From: Lewinellaceae bacterium
Lineage (GTDB): Bacteria > Bacteroidota > Bacteroidia > Chitinophagales > Saprospiraceae
Length of the DNA stretch: 64,000 bases
NCBI GenBank assembly: GCA_020636315.1
Contig: JACJYA010000012.1
Location: 186,001-250,000 of the forward strand
Direction of reading: 5' to 3'
The translations under genes were made by a program, and so were the position numbers. Below, piece by piece: positions 50,765 through 62,100 of this stretch (the stretch's first letter is position 1; each line of letters opens with the position of its first letter). The notes beneath the pieces were generated by a model that did not search any database, was not told the origin of the DNA, and saw only the letters and a list, made by a program, of their open reading frames with translations.

Positions 50765-52591
50765 ATGAAACCAGGCCTTTTGTACATGGTCATTTTGATG
50801 AACCTTTTTTTCCTTCCGGAATTGCACGCGCAGCTTTCCCCCGGGCCTTTAACCAGTGCCCATGCCGAGCTGGAAGGCATTTCCAATTGCACGCAATGCC
50901 ATACCCTGGGAGAGAAGGTTTCCAACGATAAATGCCTGGACTGTCATAAGGAAATCAAAAGCCTCATTGGCCGCCGGGAGGGCTACCACTCCTCGCGGGA
51001 GGTGAAAGGCAAGGATTGTGCAGAATGCCACAGCGAGCACCACGGCCGGAATTTCGATATGGTGCGCTTCGATGAGTCGAACTTCAACCACAACCTCGCC
51101 GGCTTTGAACTGACCGGAGAACACCGCAGGATAGATTGCCGCGAATGCCATACTCCCGACCTGATCGGTGACCCGGAACTGAAGAAAAGAGAGGGTACTT
51201 TTCTGGGAATGCCCCGGGAGTGCGCCTCCTGCCATGAGGATTATCATCAGCGCACCTTGTCCAATGATTGTGCAAGCTGCCATGTTACGGAAGCCTTTTC
51301 GCCGGCCAGCAAATTCGACCATAATAAGGCGGACTTTGCTCTTCTGGGCAGGCACAGAGATGTAGAATGTATTGAATGCCACCATAAAGAGGTCCGGAAC
51401 GGAAAGGAATTTCAGGTTTTTACCGGGCTGGAGTTTTCCAATTGCAACAGTTGCCATACCGATGCGCATGAGAGCAACCTGGGAACGAACTGCAAACAGT
51501 GCCATACCGAAGATTCCTTTTCCTCTCTCAGCCAGATAAAACGGTTCGACCATGGCCAGACCAGATTCCCGCTCAAGGGAGCGCACCGGAGAGTAAACTG
51601 TGCCGAATGCCATAACATGGAGGTTAGCCCCGCGAGAATATTTCAGGACCGGCTGGGTGTCCGCACCAATGATTGCGTTACCTGCCACGAAGACGTCCAC
51701 GACAATAAATTTGGAAAGCGGTGTACGGATTGCCACAATGAAAAGTCATTCCGGGACATCAATACCGACAAATTCAACCACAACCTGACCGAATTTCAAC
51801 TGAAGGGCAAGCATGCTGCCGTGGATTGCCGGGATTGCCATACCGCCAACCTCGTGGATCCATTGCCTCACAACACCTGTGCCGCCTGCCATGAGGATTA
51901 TCACGAAGGAGCTTTCACTTCAGCTCCTCCGGTTCGGGATTGCGCAGATTGCCATACGGAAGATGGGTTTGATGTACCCTTGTTTACTTTTGAGGACCAC
52001 AGTAAAACCAGCTTTCCATTGGATGGGGCTCACCTGGCCACCCCTTGTTTTGCCTGCCATCTTGGAGATGATGAAAAATGGATATTCAGGAATATTGGGG
52101 AGCGGTGCGTGGACTGCCACGAGGATGTCCATAAGGGGGCGCTAAAGGAAGAATATTACCCCGGAGGGTCCTGTGAAAATTGTCATATAACGGAAAGCTG
52201 GAAAGAGAATGATTTCGACCACAGCCGGACGGATTTTGACCTTGAAGGCGCCCATGCCCGGCAAAAGTGCACGGCCTGCCACAAGGCGGATGAGAGCAGC
52301 CTGCCGGATACTCCGGTCCTCTTCACCGGGCTGTCAACCGACTGCGCGAGTTGCCATGAGTCGGTGCACGGCGGCCAGTTCCAACGGAACGGCAGGACGG
52401 ATTGTGCGCGTTGCCACGGTTTTGAGCAGTGGCCCATCGACAAGTTCGACCACGATAAAACGGCCTTTAAGCTGGAAGGCAGGCATGCCGAAATAGAATG
52501 TGAAGCCTGTCATAAGCCCATAGAATTGAATGGCGAGATTTTCACACAATATAAATTCGAAAGCTTCGAATGCGTAGTCTGTCACAAATAA
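50765..52591 (+). CDS. 23-haem cytochrome c of a separate family
   Basis: A 608-residue protein with a signal peptide ending at LHAQL and 23 CXXCH motifs by my count. It is unlike the other three cytochromes of the locus: it opens LSPGPLTSAHAELEGI, and its repeats alternate longer units of the type FDHNKADFALLGRHRDVECI (seven or so copies, each giving F-x-L-x-G-x-H next to a haem) with CHEDYHQ/CHEDVHDN/CHESVHGG haems. The F-x-H-x-x-T-x-F-x-L-x-G-x-H pattern is common in cytochrome c3-like multihaem chains. Its last codons overlap the start of the 25-haem gene by 22 bases, so the two are probably coupled in translation. Likely periplasmic electron carrier. Confidence 0.92.
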   Translation: MKPGLLYMVILMNLFFLPELHAQLSPGPLTSAHAELEGISNCTQCHTLGEKVSNDKCLDCHKEIKSLIGRREGYHSSREVKGKDCAECHSEHHGRNFDMVRFDESNFNHNLAGFELTGEHRRIDCRECHTPDLIGDPELKKREGTFLGMPRECASCHEDYHQRTLSNDCASCHVTEAFSPASKFDHNKADFALLGRHRDVECIECHHKEVRNGKEFQVFTGLEFSNCNSCHTDAHESNLGTNCKQCHTEDSFSSLSQIKRFDHGQTRFPLKGAHRRVNCAECHNMEVSPARIFQDRLGVRTNDCVTCHEDVHDNKFGKRCTDCHNEKSFRDINTDKFNHNLTEFQLKGKHAAVDCRDCHTANLVDPLPHNTCAACHEDYHEGAFTSAPPVRDCADCHTEDGFDVPLFTFEDHSKTSFPLDGAHLATPCFACHLGDDEKWIFRNIGERCVDCHEDVHKGALKEEYYPGGSCENCHITESWKENDFDHSRTDFDLEGAHARQKCTACHKADESSLPDTPVLFTGLSTDCASCHESVHGGQFQRNGRTDCARCHGFEQWPIDKFDHDKTAFKLEGRHAEIECEACHKPIELNGEIFTQYKFESFECVVCHK

Positions 52592-54474
52592 TCATACTGT
52601 TGGGACTGGCAACCAGCCTTTTCGGGCAGTCCCCTCACGGAGCCGGCTTTAAAGCCAATTGTTCCGACTGCCACTCTTCCATCAGCTGGGAGATTGACGC
52701 TGATACGCTTTCTTTCAACCACGATGCCACCGCCTTCCCCCTGGCGGGGCATCATACCCGGGTGGACTGCAGGCAGTGCCACGAAACCCTCATTTTCCGG
52801 GAGGCAAGCAGCGAATGTATTTCCTGCCATACGGATATTCACCGCATGACTGTGGGTTCGGACTGCGCCCGTTGCCATACCCCTGAAAACTGGCTGGTCG
52901 ATAACATCACGGAATTGCACCAGGACAATGGCTTCCCTTTGCTGGGGGCGCATGCCGCCCTGAGCTGTGATGAATGCCACGTCTCCGAATCCGCCCTTGA
53001 GTTTAACCGGATCGGCAATGAATGCCTGAACTGCCACCTGGAGGATTTCGCAGCCACCACCAACCCCAACCACCAGGGGGCGGGATTTTCCGTCAACTGT
53101 GAGGAGTGCCACCGGGCGGACGGTTTTGACTGGACTTCTGAAAGCATCAATCACGATTTTTTCCCACTGGAAAAGGGCCATGACATATCAGACTGCGCCC
53201 AATGCCATGCAGGAGGTGATTTCTCCAATACTCCGACGGATTGCGTTGCCTGCCATCAGGCGGATTATGAAAATACTTCCAACCCCAATCACCAGGGTGC
53301 GGATATTCCGACGGCCTGTGCGGAGTGCCACACCACCGATGTGGGGTGGATGCCTGCTGATTTCGCCCAGCACGACGGCTTTTTCCCGATATACAGCGGC
53401 GCCCATGCCGGTGAGTGGTCGCAATGTGCGGATTGCCACAACAATCCGTCGGACTATACCCAATTCACGTGCACCAACTGCCATACCAACCCTCAGACAG
53501 ATGAAGAGCACTCCGGAGTGAATGGTTATGCTTATGACAACCTGGCCTGCCTGGCCTGCCATCCTTTTGGGGATGCGGACAACACCTTCGACCATAACAG
53601 TACAAATTTCCCCCTGACAGGCGGCCACCTGGAAACGGAATGCATTCAGTGCCATGCCAACGGCTATCAGGGCACCCCCACTGAGTGTGAAGCCTGCCAT
53701 ACGACGGATTATAATGAAACCACCAACCCCAACCACCAGGAACTGGGGTTGCCAACGGATTGTGCCTCCTGCCATACCACAGACCCGGGCTGGATACCCG
53801 CCGGGTTTGACATTCACAACGATTTCTATGCCCTGAACGGGGCACATGCTGACATTGCGAACGATTGCGCTACCTGCCATAACGGGGATTACACCAACAC
53901 CCCCAATACCTGTAATGGCTGCCATGCCGATGATTACGCTCAAACGACGAACCCCAACCATTCAGCGTTGCAATTCTCAACCGATTGCGCTACCTGCCAC
54001 TCGGAAACCGCCTGGATACCTTCGTCATTTGACCACAATACCATCTATCCCATCAGGGGCGCCCACGTAGCCATCGCCAATGACTGCGACGCCTGCCACA
54101 ATGGGGATTATTCCAACACCCCCAATACCTGCTACGGCTGCCATGCCGGTGATTACAGCCAAACCAACAACCCCAATCACTCTGCGGCAGGGTTCCCGAC
54201 CGACTGTGCAAGCTGCCACTCGGAAAATGCCTGGGAACCGGCGGACTTTGACCACGATGGCATGTATTTCCCCATTTACAGCGGCCGGCACAATGGAAAA
54301 TGGGATGATTGCGCCGATTGTCATACTTCCCCCGGCGATTATTCCATATTCAGTTGTACAGACTGTCATGCACACAATAATTCCCAACAGCTGGCCAATG
54401 AACATAATGAGGTTTCGGGGTATGTCTTTGATAGCAATGCTTGTTACGAATGCCATCCCACAGGGCATGAATAA
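52570..54474 (+). CDS. 25-haem cytochrome c
   Basis: A 634-residue protein with a signal peptide ending near LFGQS and 25 CXXCH motifs by my count. The N-terminal cap (first about 330 residues, opening QSPHGAGFKANCSDCHSSIS) and the C-terminal cap (from FDHDGMYFPIYSGRHNGKW) match the 16- and 91-haem paralogues. Between them are three-haem modules like those of the giant protein (NGDYTNTPNTCNGCHADDYA; PTDCASCHTTDPGW). The start codon lies inside the previous gene, within its last haem motif; the alternative in-frame starts are much later and would lose the signal peptide. Probable periplasmic or surface electron carrier. Confidence 0.93.
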   Translation: MRSLSQIIILLGLATSLFGQSPHGAGFKANCSDCHSSISWEIDADTLSFNHDATAFPLAGHHTRVDCRQCHETLIFREASSECISCHTDIHRMTVGSDCARCHTPENWLVDNITELHQDNGFPLLGAHAALSCDECHVSESALEFNRIGNECLNCHLEDFAATTNPNHQGAGFSVNCEECHRADGFDWTSESINHDFFPLEKGHDISDCAQCHAGGDFSNTPTDCVACHQADYENTSNPNHQGADIPTACAECHTTDVGWMPADFAQHDGFFPIYSGAHAGEWSQCADCHNNPSDYTQFTCTNCHTNPQTDEEHSGVNGYAYDNLACLACHPFGDADNTFDHNSTNFPLTGGHLETECIQCHANGYQGTPTECEACHTTDYNETTNPNHQELGLPTDCASCHTTDPGWIPAGFDIHNDFYALNGAHADIANDCATCHNGDYTNTPNTCNGCHADDYAQTTNPNHSALQFSTDCATCHSETAWIPSSFDHNTIYPIRGAHVAIANDCDACHNGDYSNTPNTCYGCHAGDYSQTNNPNHSAAGFPTDCASCHSENAWEPADFDHDGMYFPIYSGRHNGKWDDCADCHTSPGDYSIFSCTDCHAHNNSQQLANEHNEVSGYVFDSNACYECHPTGHE

Positions 54475-54540
54475 AGGCCATAACTGAGGTGAAACCGGTG
54501 AATAGCTAAAACTATATATCAAAAAAGAAGCCTGGCTCTA

Positions 54541-56157
54541 ATGAAAAAGTATCTTAACCTGCTGTTTTTCGTCTTGATTGGGGCCGCTCTTCACGGGCAG
54601 GCTGTACTGGAAAAGGGAACGGTATCCTTCGTCTCCTCCCGGAATGTATATGTGAAATTTTCATCAACTGAAAATATCAATATTGGGGATACCCTGTTTG
54701 TCGATCGGAACGGCAAGCTTATTCCCGTCCTGGAAGTCAACAACAAATCTTCGACTTCTACGGTGTGCACTCCACTTCTGTCGGAGGGGATGGAGGTTTC
54801 TCAGGAAGTGATTGCCAAAACAGTCAGGAAAAAAGAGATTCCGGAACCCAAAAAGGAAAATGCTCCGCCGGCGCCCCCTCAGGAGAAGGAGGTGGCCGTT
54901 GAAAGAGCCAATCCAGTGATAACACCTGAAGAGGAAGAAGGAGAAGCCCTCTTTCGGCAAAAGGTCAGAGGGCGGGCCTCGGTGGCCTCGTACAGCAATT
55001 TTTCCGATTATCAGAATCTCCACCGGATGCGGTATGCCTTTAGTTTCCGGGGAGAAAACCTGAACAATTCCAGATTTTCAACAGACAGTTACATCACCTT
55101 CCGGCATACCCTGAACGAGTGGGAGCAGGTGAAGGAGAACCTGGGCAATGCACTCAAGGTGTATGCTCTTTCGGTAAAGTATGATTTTACTCCGGCTTCC
55201 AATCTTACCTTAGGAAGAAAGATCAATCCCCGGATGTCGAGTGTGGGAGCCATCGACGGCCTTCAGTATGAACAGGGAGTTGGCAATTTCATCTTCGGGG
55301 CGATTGCGGGCTCCAGGCCGGATTATTCTGATTACAGCTTCAACCTCAACCTTTTGCAGGTAGGCGCTTACGCCAGTTATGTTTCCGCCGGCCCGGCGAA
55401 ATTTCAGCAGACAACTTTCGGCTTTCTGGAACAGCGGAACAAATCGGAAGTTGACCGCCGTTTTGTCTATTTCCAGCATTCGGGAGAGCTAATGGATAAC
55501 CTTCACCTATTCGGGTCTTTTGAAGTGGATCTTTTTGAAAAGATCAACAACGAGGCCAAAAACGCGCTGCGGCTGACCAATATGTTTGTCTCACTGCGGT
55601 ACCGTTTGTCCCGGAACTGGAGGGTTTCCGTATCTTACGACAACCGTAAGAACATCATATATTACGAGTCCTACAAGAGCTTTATCGACCGGTTGATCGA
55701 AGATGAAACGCGTCAGGGCCTTCGGTTTGGGGTGAATTACCGCCCATTTAACCTGGTCACAGTGGGCGCCAATGCCAGCTGGCGTTTTCAGAAAAACGGC
55801 AGCAACCTGTCAAAGAACCTGAACACTTATGTAAACATCAGCCGGTTGCCGTTAGTGAACGCCAGGCTGTCTCTTACCGCCAATTTCCTTCAGACCAATT
55901 ATTTGAACAGCAGGATCTTCGGCGCGAGGCTTTCAAAAGACATTATCAAAAGAAGGCTCAACGGTGACCTTTATTATCGGAACGTGAACTATCTTTATGG
56001 AAGTAATGAAACGGCCATCCGGCAGAATATCGCCGGGGCAAGCCTTTCCCTGGTATTGATGAAACACCTTACGATGTATCTTTACTACGAAGGGACCTTC
56101 GATGACAAGGGACAAACTTTACACCGTTTTAATTCAAGGCTGATACAGCGTTTTTAA
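54541..56157 (+). CDS. Probable outer-membrane beta-barrel protein of the cytochrome locus
   Basis: A 538-residue protein with a signal peptide ending at LHGQA. After it comes a small SH3-like beta part (about 20-95, KGTVSFVSSRNVYVKFSSTE, NIGDTLFVDRNGKLIPVLEV) and a Pro/Glu-rich linker (about 97-135, KKENAPPAPPQEKEV). From about 145 to the end there are many alternating strands of barrel type, such as YRLSRNWRVSVSYDNRKNII, GLRFGVNYRPFNLVTVGANA and the last strand FNSRLIQRF, with a terminal Phe. No haem motif. Placed between the 25- and 91-haem genes, it could be the porin that lets a cytochrome cross the outer membrane, in the manner of MtrB-type conduits; that role is inference without sequence similarity. 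Confidence 0.72.
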   Translation: MKKYLNLLFFVLIGAALHGQAVLEKGTVSFVSSRNVYVKFSSTENINIGDTLFVDRNGKLIPVLEVNNKSSTSTVCTPLLSEGMEVSQEVIAKTVRKKEIPEPKKENAPPAPPQEKEVAVERANPVITPEEEEGEALFRQKVRGRASVASYSNFSDYQNLHRMRYAFSFRGENLNNSRFSTDSYITFRHTLNEWEQVKENLGNALKVYALSVKYDFTPASNLTLGRKINPRMSSVGAIDGLQYEQGVGNFIFGAIAGSRPDYSDYSFNLNLLQVGAYASYVSAGPAKFQQTTFGFLEQRNKSEVDRRFVYFQHSGELMDNLHLFGSFEVDLFEKINNEAKNALRLTNMFVSLRYRLSRNWRVSVSYDNRKNIIYYESYKSFIDRLIEDETRQGLRFGVNYRPFNLVTVGANASWRFQKNGSNLSKNLNTYVNISRLPLVNARLSLTANFLQTNYLNSRIFGARLSKDIIKRRLNGDLYYRNVNYLYGSNETAIRQNIAGASLSLVLMKHLTMYLYYEGTFDDKGQTLHRFNSRLIQRF

Positions 56158-56198
56158 TGCCATTAATTCCGTCATCCAAAAACAGATTTTGTATTTGA

Positions 56199-59100
56199 AT
56201 GCGTAGTCTGCTATTGATCATATCATTCCTGGGGCTGAGCAGTTGCCTGTTCGCACAGTCGCCGCACGGTACTGACTTAAAGGCCAATTGTGCTGACTGC
56301 CATTCCTCTTTCAGTTGGGAAATAGATGCAGATACGCTTCATTTTAACCACGATACTACGGCTTTCCCGCTTGAGGGCCGGCATATCCGGGTGGATTGCC
56401 GGGACTGCCACCAGACGCTGGTTTTTCCGGAGGCGAGCCCCGAGTGTGTTTCCTGCCATACGGATATGCACCGCACCACCGTTGGTTTGGACTGCGCCCG
56501 CTGCCACACTCCCGAAAACTGGCTGGTGGACAATATCACCGAGTTGCATCAGGAAAATGGTTTCCCGTTGTTGGGAGCCCATTCGACGCTGAATTGTACA
56601 GATTGCCATATCTCGGAATCAGGGTTGGAGTTTGGCCGCATCGGCAATGATTGTATGAATTGCCACCTGGATGATTTCAACGCCACCACCAACCCGAACC
56701 ATAATGATGCCGGCTTTTCCCTGAATTGTTCGGAATGCCATACCATGGATGGCTTCGACTGGTCGTCTGAAAGCCTGAACCACGATTTTTTCCCGCTTAC
56801 AAAAGGGCATGATGTTCAGGACTGCGCCCGGTGCCATACGGGTGGCGACTTCACGGATACGCCAACAGATTGCTTTGCCTGCCACCAGTCGGATTTTGAG
56901 AGTTCGGTAAACCCCAATCACCAGAGTGCGGGCCTTCCAACGACCTGTGCAGAGTGCCATACAACCGATGTGGGCTGGATGCCTGCCGAGTTTACCCAAC
57001 ATGACCCCATCTTTCCTATCTACAGCGGAGGGCACGAAGGCCAGTGGATGGAATGTGCAGACTGCCACAACAATTCATCTGATTACTCTGAATTCAGGTG
57101 CACCAATTGCCATGTTAATCCCGAAACGGATGAGCAGCATACCGGGGTGAGCGGGTATAATTATGAGAATACGGCCTGCCTGGCCTGCCACCCAACGGGC
57201 GATGCGGACAACAGCTTTGACCATAATGCCACCAATTTTCCCCTCACCGGCGCTCATGTGAATACGGACTGTATTTTATGTCACGCCGACGGCTATGAAG
57301 GGACGCCAACTGAATGTGAGGCTTGTCATACGACGGATTTTGACAACGCCACTAATCCCAACCACCAGGAATTGGGGCTGCCCACAGACTGCGCCTCCTG
57401 CCACACCACAGAGCCCGGCTGGGCTCCTGCTACCTTCGACATCCATAATGATTTTTACGAACTCAGAGGGGCGCACCTGGACGTTGCGGCGGATTGTGCC
57501 GGCTGCCACAACGGGGATTACACGAATACCCCGAACACCTGCGCCGGCTGTCATACCGATGACTATAACCAGGCAGCAGATCCGGACCATCAGGCCAACC
57601 AGTTTCCCCTGGAATGCGAGAATTGCCACATTGAAATCGCCTGGGTGCCGTCGGTCTTTGACCACAATATGCATTACCCTCTGACCGGGGCACACAGCGG
57701 AATTGCGAATGACTGCGTGGCCTGCCACAACGGGGACTACGACAACACGCCGAATACCTGCGCCGGTTGCCATACGGAGGATTACAACCAAAGCGCGAAC
57801 CCGAACCACCAGGCGCTGGGCTTTCCGACGGATTGCGAGAGCTGCCACACCACCGAGCCGGACTGGATGCCGGCCACCTTCGGCATCCACGATGATTATT
57901 ACGTGCTGAACGGGGCGCATGCGGCTATCGCGAATGATTGTGCAGCCTGCCACAACGGAGATTACACCAATACGCCGAATACCTGCTTCGGCTGCCACCA
58001 GGGGGATTACAACCAGGCGGTGGACCCCAACCACTCTGCGGCTCAGTTCCCGACGGATTGCCAGGAATGCCACACCGAAAGCGAGTGGATTCCCTCAACG
58101 TTTGACCATGACGGGCAGTACTTCCCGATCTACAGCGGCAAACACGACGGGGAGTGGAGCGCCTGTACGGATTGCCATGCCAACCCGTCGGATTATTCGC
58201 AGTTCAGTTGCACCAACTGCCACACCAACCCTCAGACGGACAATGAACATAACGGGGTCGGTGGGTATGTCTATGAGAGCACAGCCTGCCTGGCCTGCCA
58301 CCCGACGGGCGATGCGGATGTGGTTTTCGACCACAATATGACGGCCTTCCCCCTGACGGGAGCACACACCACGGCAGACTGCCTGGATTGCCACAGTGCG
58401 GGCTACGCCGGCACCTCCACGGAATGTTCCTCCTGCCACACCACTGATTTTAACCAAACGGCCAACCCCAACCACCAGTCTCTGGGCTTATCGACGGACT
58501 GCGCCTCCTGCCACACCACAGAACCGGGCTGGGCTCCTGCTACCTTCGATATCCATGGTGATTTCTACGAATTGAGGGGAGCTCACATGGATGTCGCGGC
58601 GGATTGTGCGGCCTGCCACAACGGGGATTACACGAATACCCCGAACACCTGCGCCGGCTGTCATACCGATGACTTCAACCAGACGGCGGACCCGGACCAT
58701 CAGGCCAACCAGTTTCCCCTGGAATGCGAGAATTGCCACATTGAAATCGCCTGGGTGCCGTCGGTCTTTGACCACAATATTCATTACCCTCTGACCGGGG
58801 CACACAGCGGAATTGCGAATGACTGCGTGGCCTGTCACAACGGGGACTACGACAATACGCCGAATACCTGCGCCGGTTGCCATACGGAGGATTACAACCA
58901 AAGCGCGAACCCGAACCACCAGGCGCTGGGCTTTCCGACGGATTGCGAGAGTTGCCACACCACGGAGCCGGACTGGATGCCGGCCACCTTTGGCATCCAC
59001 GATGATTATTACGTGCTGAACGGGGCGCATGCGGCTATCGCGAATGACTGTGCGGCCTGCCACAACGGAGATTACACCAATACGCCGAATACCTGCTTCG

Positions 59101-62100
59101 GCTGCCACCAGGGGGATTACAACCAGGCGGTGGACCCCAACCACTCTGCTGCCCAGTTTCCGACGGATTGCCAGGAATGCCATACCGAAAGCGAGTGGAT
59201 TCCCTCAACGTTTGACCATGACGGGCAGTACTTCCCGATCTACAGCGGCAAACACGACGGGGAGTGGAGCGCCTGTACGGATTGCCATACCAACCCGTCG
59301 GATTATTCGCAGTTCAGCTGCACCAACTGCCACACCAACCCTCAGACGGATAATAACCACGGTGGTGTCGGCGGGTATGTCTATGAGAGCACAGCCTGCC
59401 TGGCCTGCCACCCGACGGGCGACGGGGATGCCATTTTCGACCACAGTGCAACCGCCTTCCCCCTGACAGGAGCACACACCACGGCAGACTGCCTGGATTG
59501 CCACAGTGCTGGCTATGCAGGCACCTCCACGGAATGTTCCTCCTGCCATACCACTGATTTTAACCAAACGGCCAACCCCAACCACCAGTCGTTGGGCCTA
59601 TCGACAGATTGCGCGTCCTGCCACACGACGGATGCCGGCTGGAGCCCTGCTTCTTTTGATGTCCATGATGATTATTATGTGTTGAACGGGGCGCATGCGG
59701 CCGTTTCGAACGATTGCGCCGGCTGTCACAACGGAGACTATACCAATACTCCGAACACCTGCGCCGGCTGCCATACCGATGACTACAACCAGACGACGGC
59801 GCCGGATCATCAAGCCGCTCAGTTCCCGACGGATTGCCAGGAATGCCACACGGAAATGGCCTGGGCGCCCTCCACCTTTGACCACAACAGTTTTTATCCC
59901 ATAACCGGGGCGCATACGGCTATTGCTGATGACTGTGTGGCCTGTCACAACGGAGATTACGACAACACGCCGAATACCTGTGCGGGCTGCCATACAGAGG
60001 ATTACAACCAAAGCGCGAACCCGAACCACCAGGCGCTGGGCTTTCCGACGGACTGCGAGAGCTGCCATACCACGGAGCCGGACTGGATGCCGGCCACCTT
60101 TGGCATCCACGATAATTATTACGTGTTGAATGGAGCCCATGCTGTAATAGCCGATGACTGTGCGTCCTGCCACAACGGAGACTACACCAATACGCCGAAT
60201 ACCTGCTTCGGCTGCCATGAAGGGGATTACAACCAGGCGGTTAATCCGAATCACGCGGCTCTCCAGTTCTCTAACGATTGCTTTGATTGCCATACGGAGA
60301 GCGAATGGGTCCCCTCAACATTCGACCATGACGGGCAGTACTTCCCGATCTACAGCGGCAAACACGACGGGGAGTGGAGCGCCTGTACCGATTGCCATAC
60401 CAACCCGTCGGATTACACGCAGTTCAGCTGCACCAATTGTCATACCAACCCTCAGACGGACAATGAACACGGCGGTGTCGTTGGATATGTTTATGAAAGC
60501 ACGGCCTGCCTGGCCTGCCACCCGACGGGCGATGCGGATGTGGTTTTCGACCACAATATGACGGCCTTCCCCCTGACGGGAGCACACACCACGGCAGACT
60601 GCCTGGATTGCCACAGTGCTGGTTATGCAGGCACCTCTACGGAATGTTCCTCCTGCCACACCACTGATTTTAACCAAACGGCCAACCCCAACCACCAGTC
60701 GTTGGGCCTATCGACAGATTGCGCGTCCTGCCACACGACGGATGCCGGCTGGAGCCCTGCTTCTTTTGATGTCCATGATGATTATTATGTGTTGAACGGG
60801 GCGCATGCCGCCGTTTCGAACGATTGCGCCGGCTGTCACAACGGAGATTACACCAATACCCCGAACACCTGTGCCGGCTGCCATACCGATGACTACAACC
60901 AGACGACGGCGCCGAGCCACCAGGCCGCTCAGTTCCCGACGGATTGCCAGGAATGCCACACGGAATCGTCCTGGACGCCCTCCACCTTTGACCACAACAG
61001 TTTTTATCCCTTTACCGGGGCGCATACGGCTATTGCTGATGACTGTGTGGCCTGTCACAACGGAGATTACGACAACACGCCGAATACCTGTGCGGGCTGC
61101 CATACAGAGGATTACAACCAAAGCGTGAACCCGAACCACCAGGCGCTGGGCTTTCCGACGGACTGCGAGAGCTGCCATACCACGGAGCCGGACTGGATGC
61201 CGGCCACCTTTGGCATCCACGATAATTATTACGTGTTGACTGGAGCCCATGCTGTAATAGCCGATGACTGTGCGTCCTGCCACAACGGGGATTACGCTAA
61301 CACCCCGAATACCTGCTTCGGCTGCCATGAGGGAGATTACAACCAAACCAGTAACCCGAACCATGCCGCGGCGCAGTTCCCGACGGATTGCCAGGACTGC
61401 CATACGGAAACGGCCTGGGCGCCCTCCACCTTTGACCACAACAGTTTCTATCCGATCACCGGAGCCCATTCAGCAATTGCGGACGACTGTGTGGCTTGCC
61501 ACAACGGGGATTACGCTAACACCCCGAATACGTGCTTCGGCTGCCACGAGGGAGATTACAACCAAACCAGTAACCCGAACCATGCCGCGGCGCAATTCCC
61601 GACGGATTGCCAGGACTGCCATACGGAATCGTCCTGGACGCCCTCCACCTTTGACCACAACAGTTTTTATCCCTTTACCGGGGCGCATACGGCTATTGCC
61701 AATGACTGCGCGGCCTGCCACAACGGCAATTATACCAACACGCCGAACACCTGTGCCGGCTGCCACACTAATGATTACAACCAAAGCGTGAACCCGAACC
61801 ACCAGGCGCTGGGCTTCCCGACGGACTGCGAGAGTTGTCACACCACGGAGCCGGACTGGATGCCGGCCACCTTTGGCATCCACGATAATTATTACGTGCT
61901 GAACGGGGCGCATGCGGCTATAGCAGATGACTGCGCCTCCTGCCATAACGGGGATTACATCAATACGCCGAATACCTGCTTCGGCTGCCATGAGGGAGAT
62001 TACAACCAAACCAGTAACCCGAACCATGCCGCGGCGCAGTTCCCGACGGATTGCCAGGACTGCCATACGGAATCGTCCTGGACGCCCTCCACCTTTGACC

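Noticed and set aside
56199..56270. Lipoprotein call for the giant cytochrome from LSSC in the signal region
   Set aside because: The two capped paralogues have no Cys there and keep the AQ/GQ-SPHG signal peptidase I type site, so the Cys is probably incidental.
57391..60720. CRISPR-like or satellite array reading of the regular repeats
   Set aside because: The period is 1110 bases with sub-modules of about 222 bases, all in frame inside one long protein with haem motifs, without short repeats and unique spacers.
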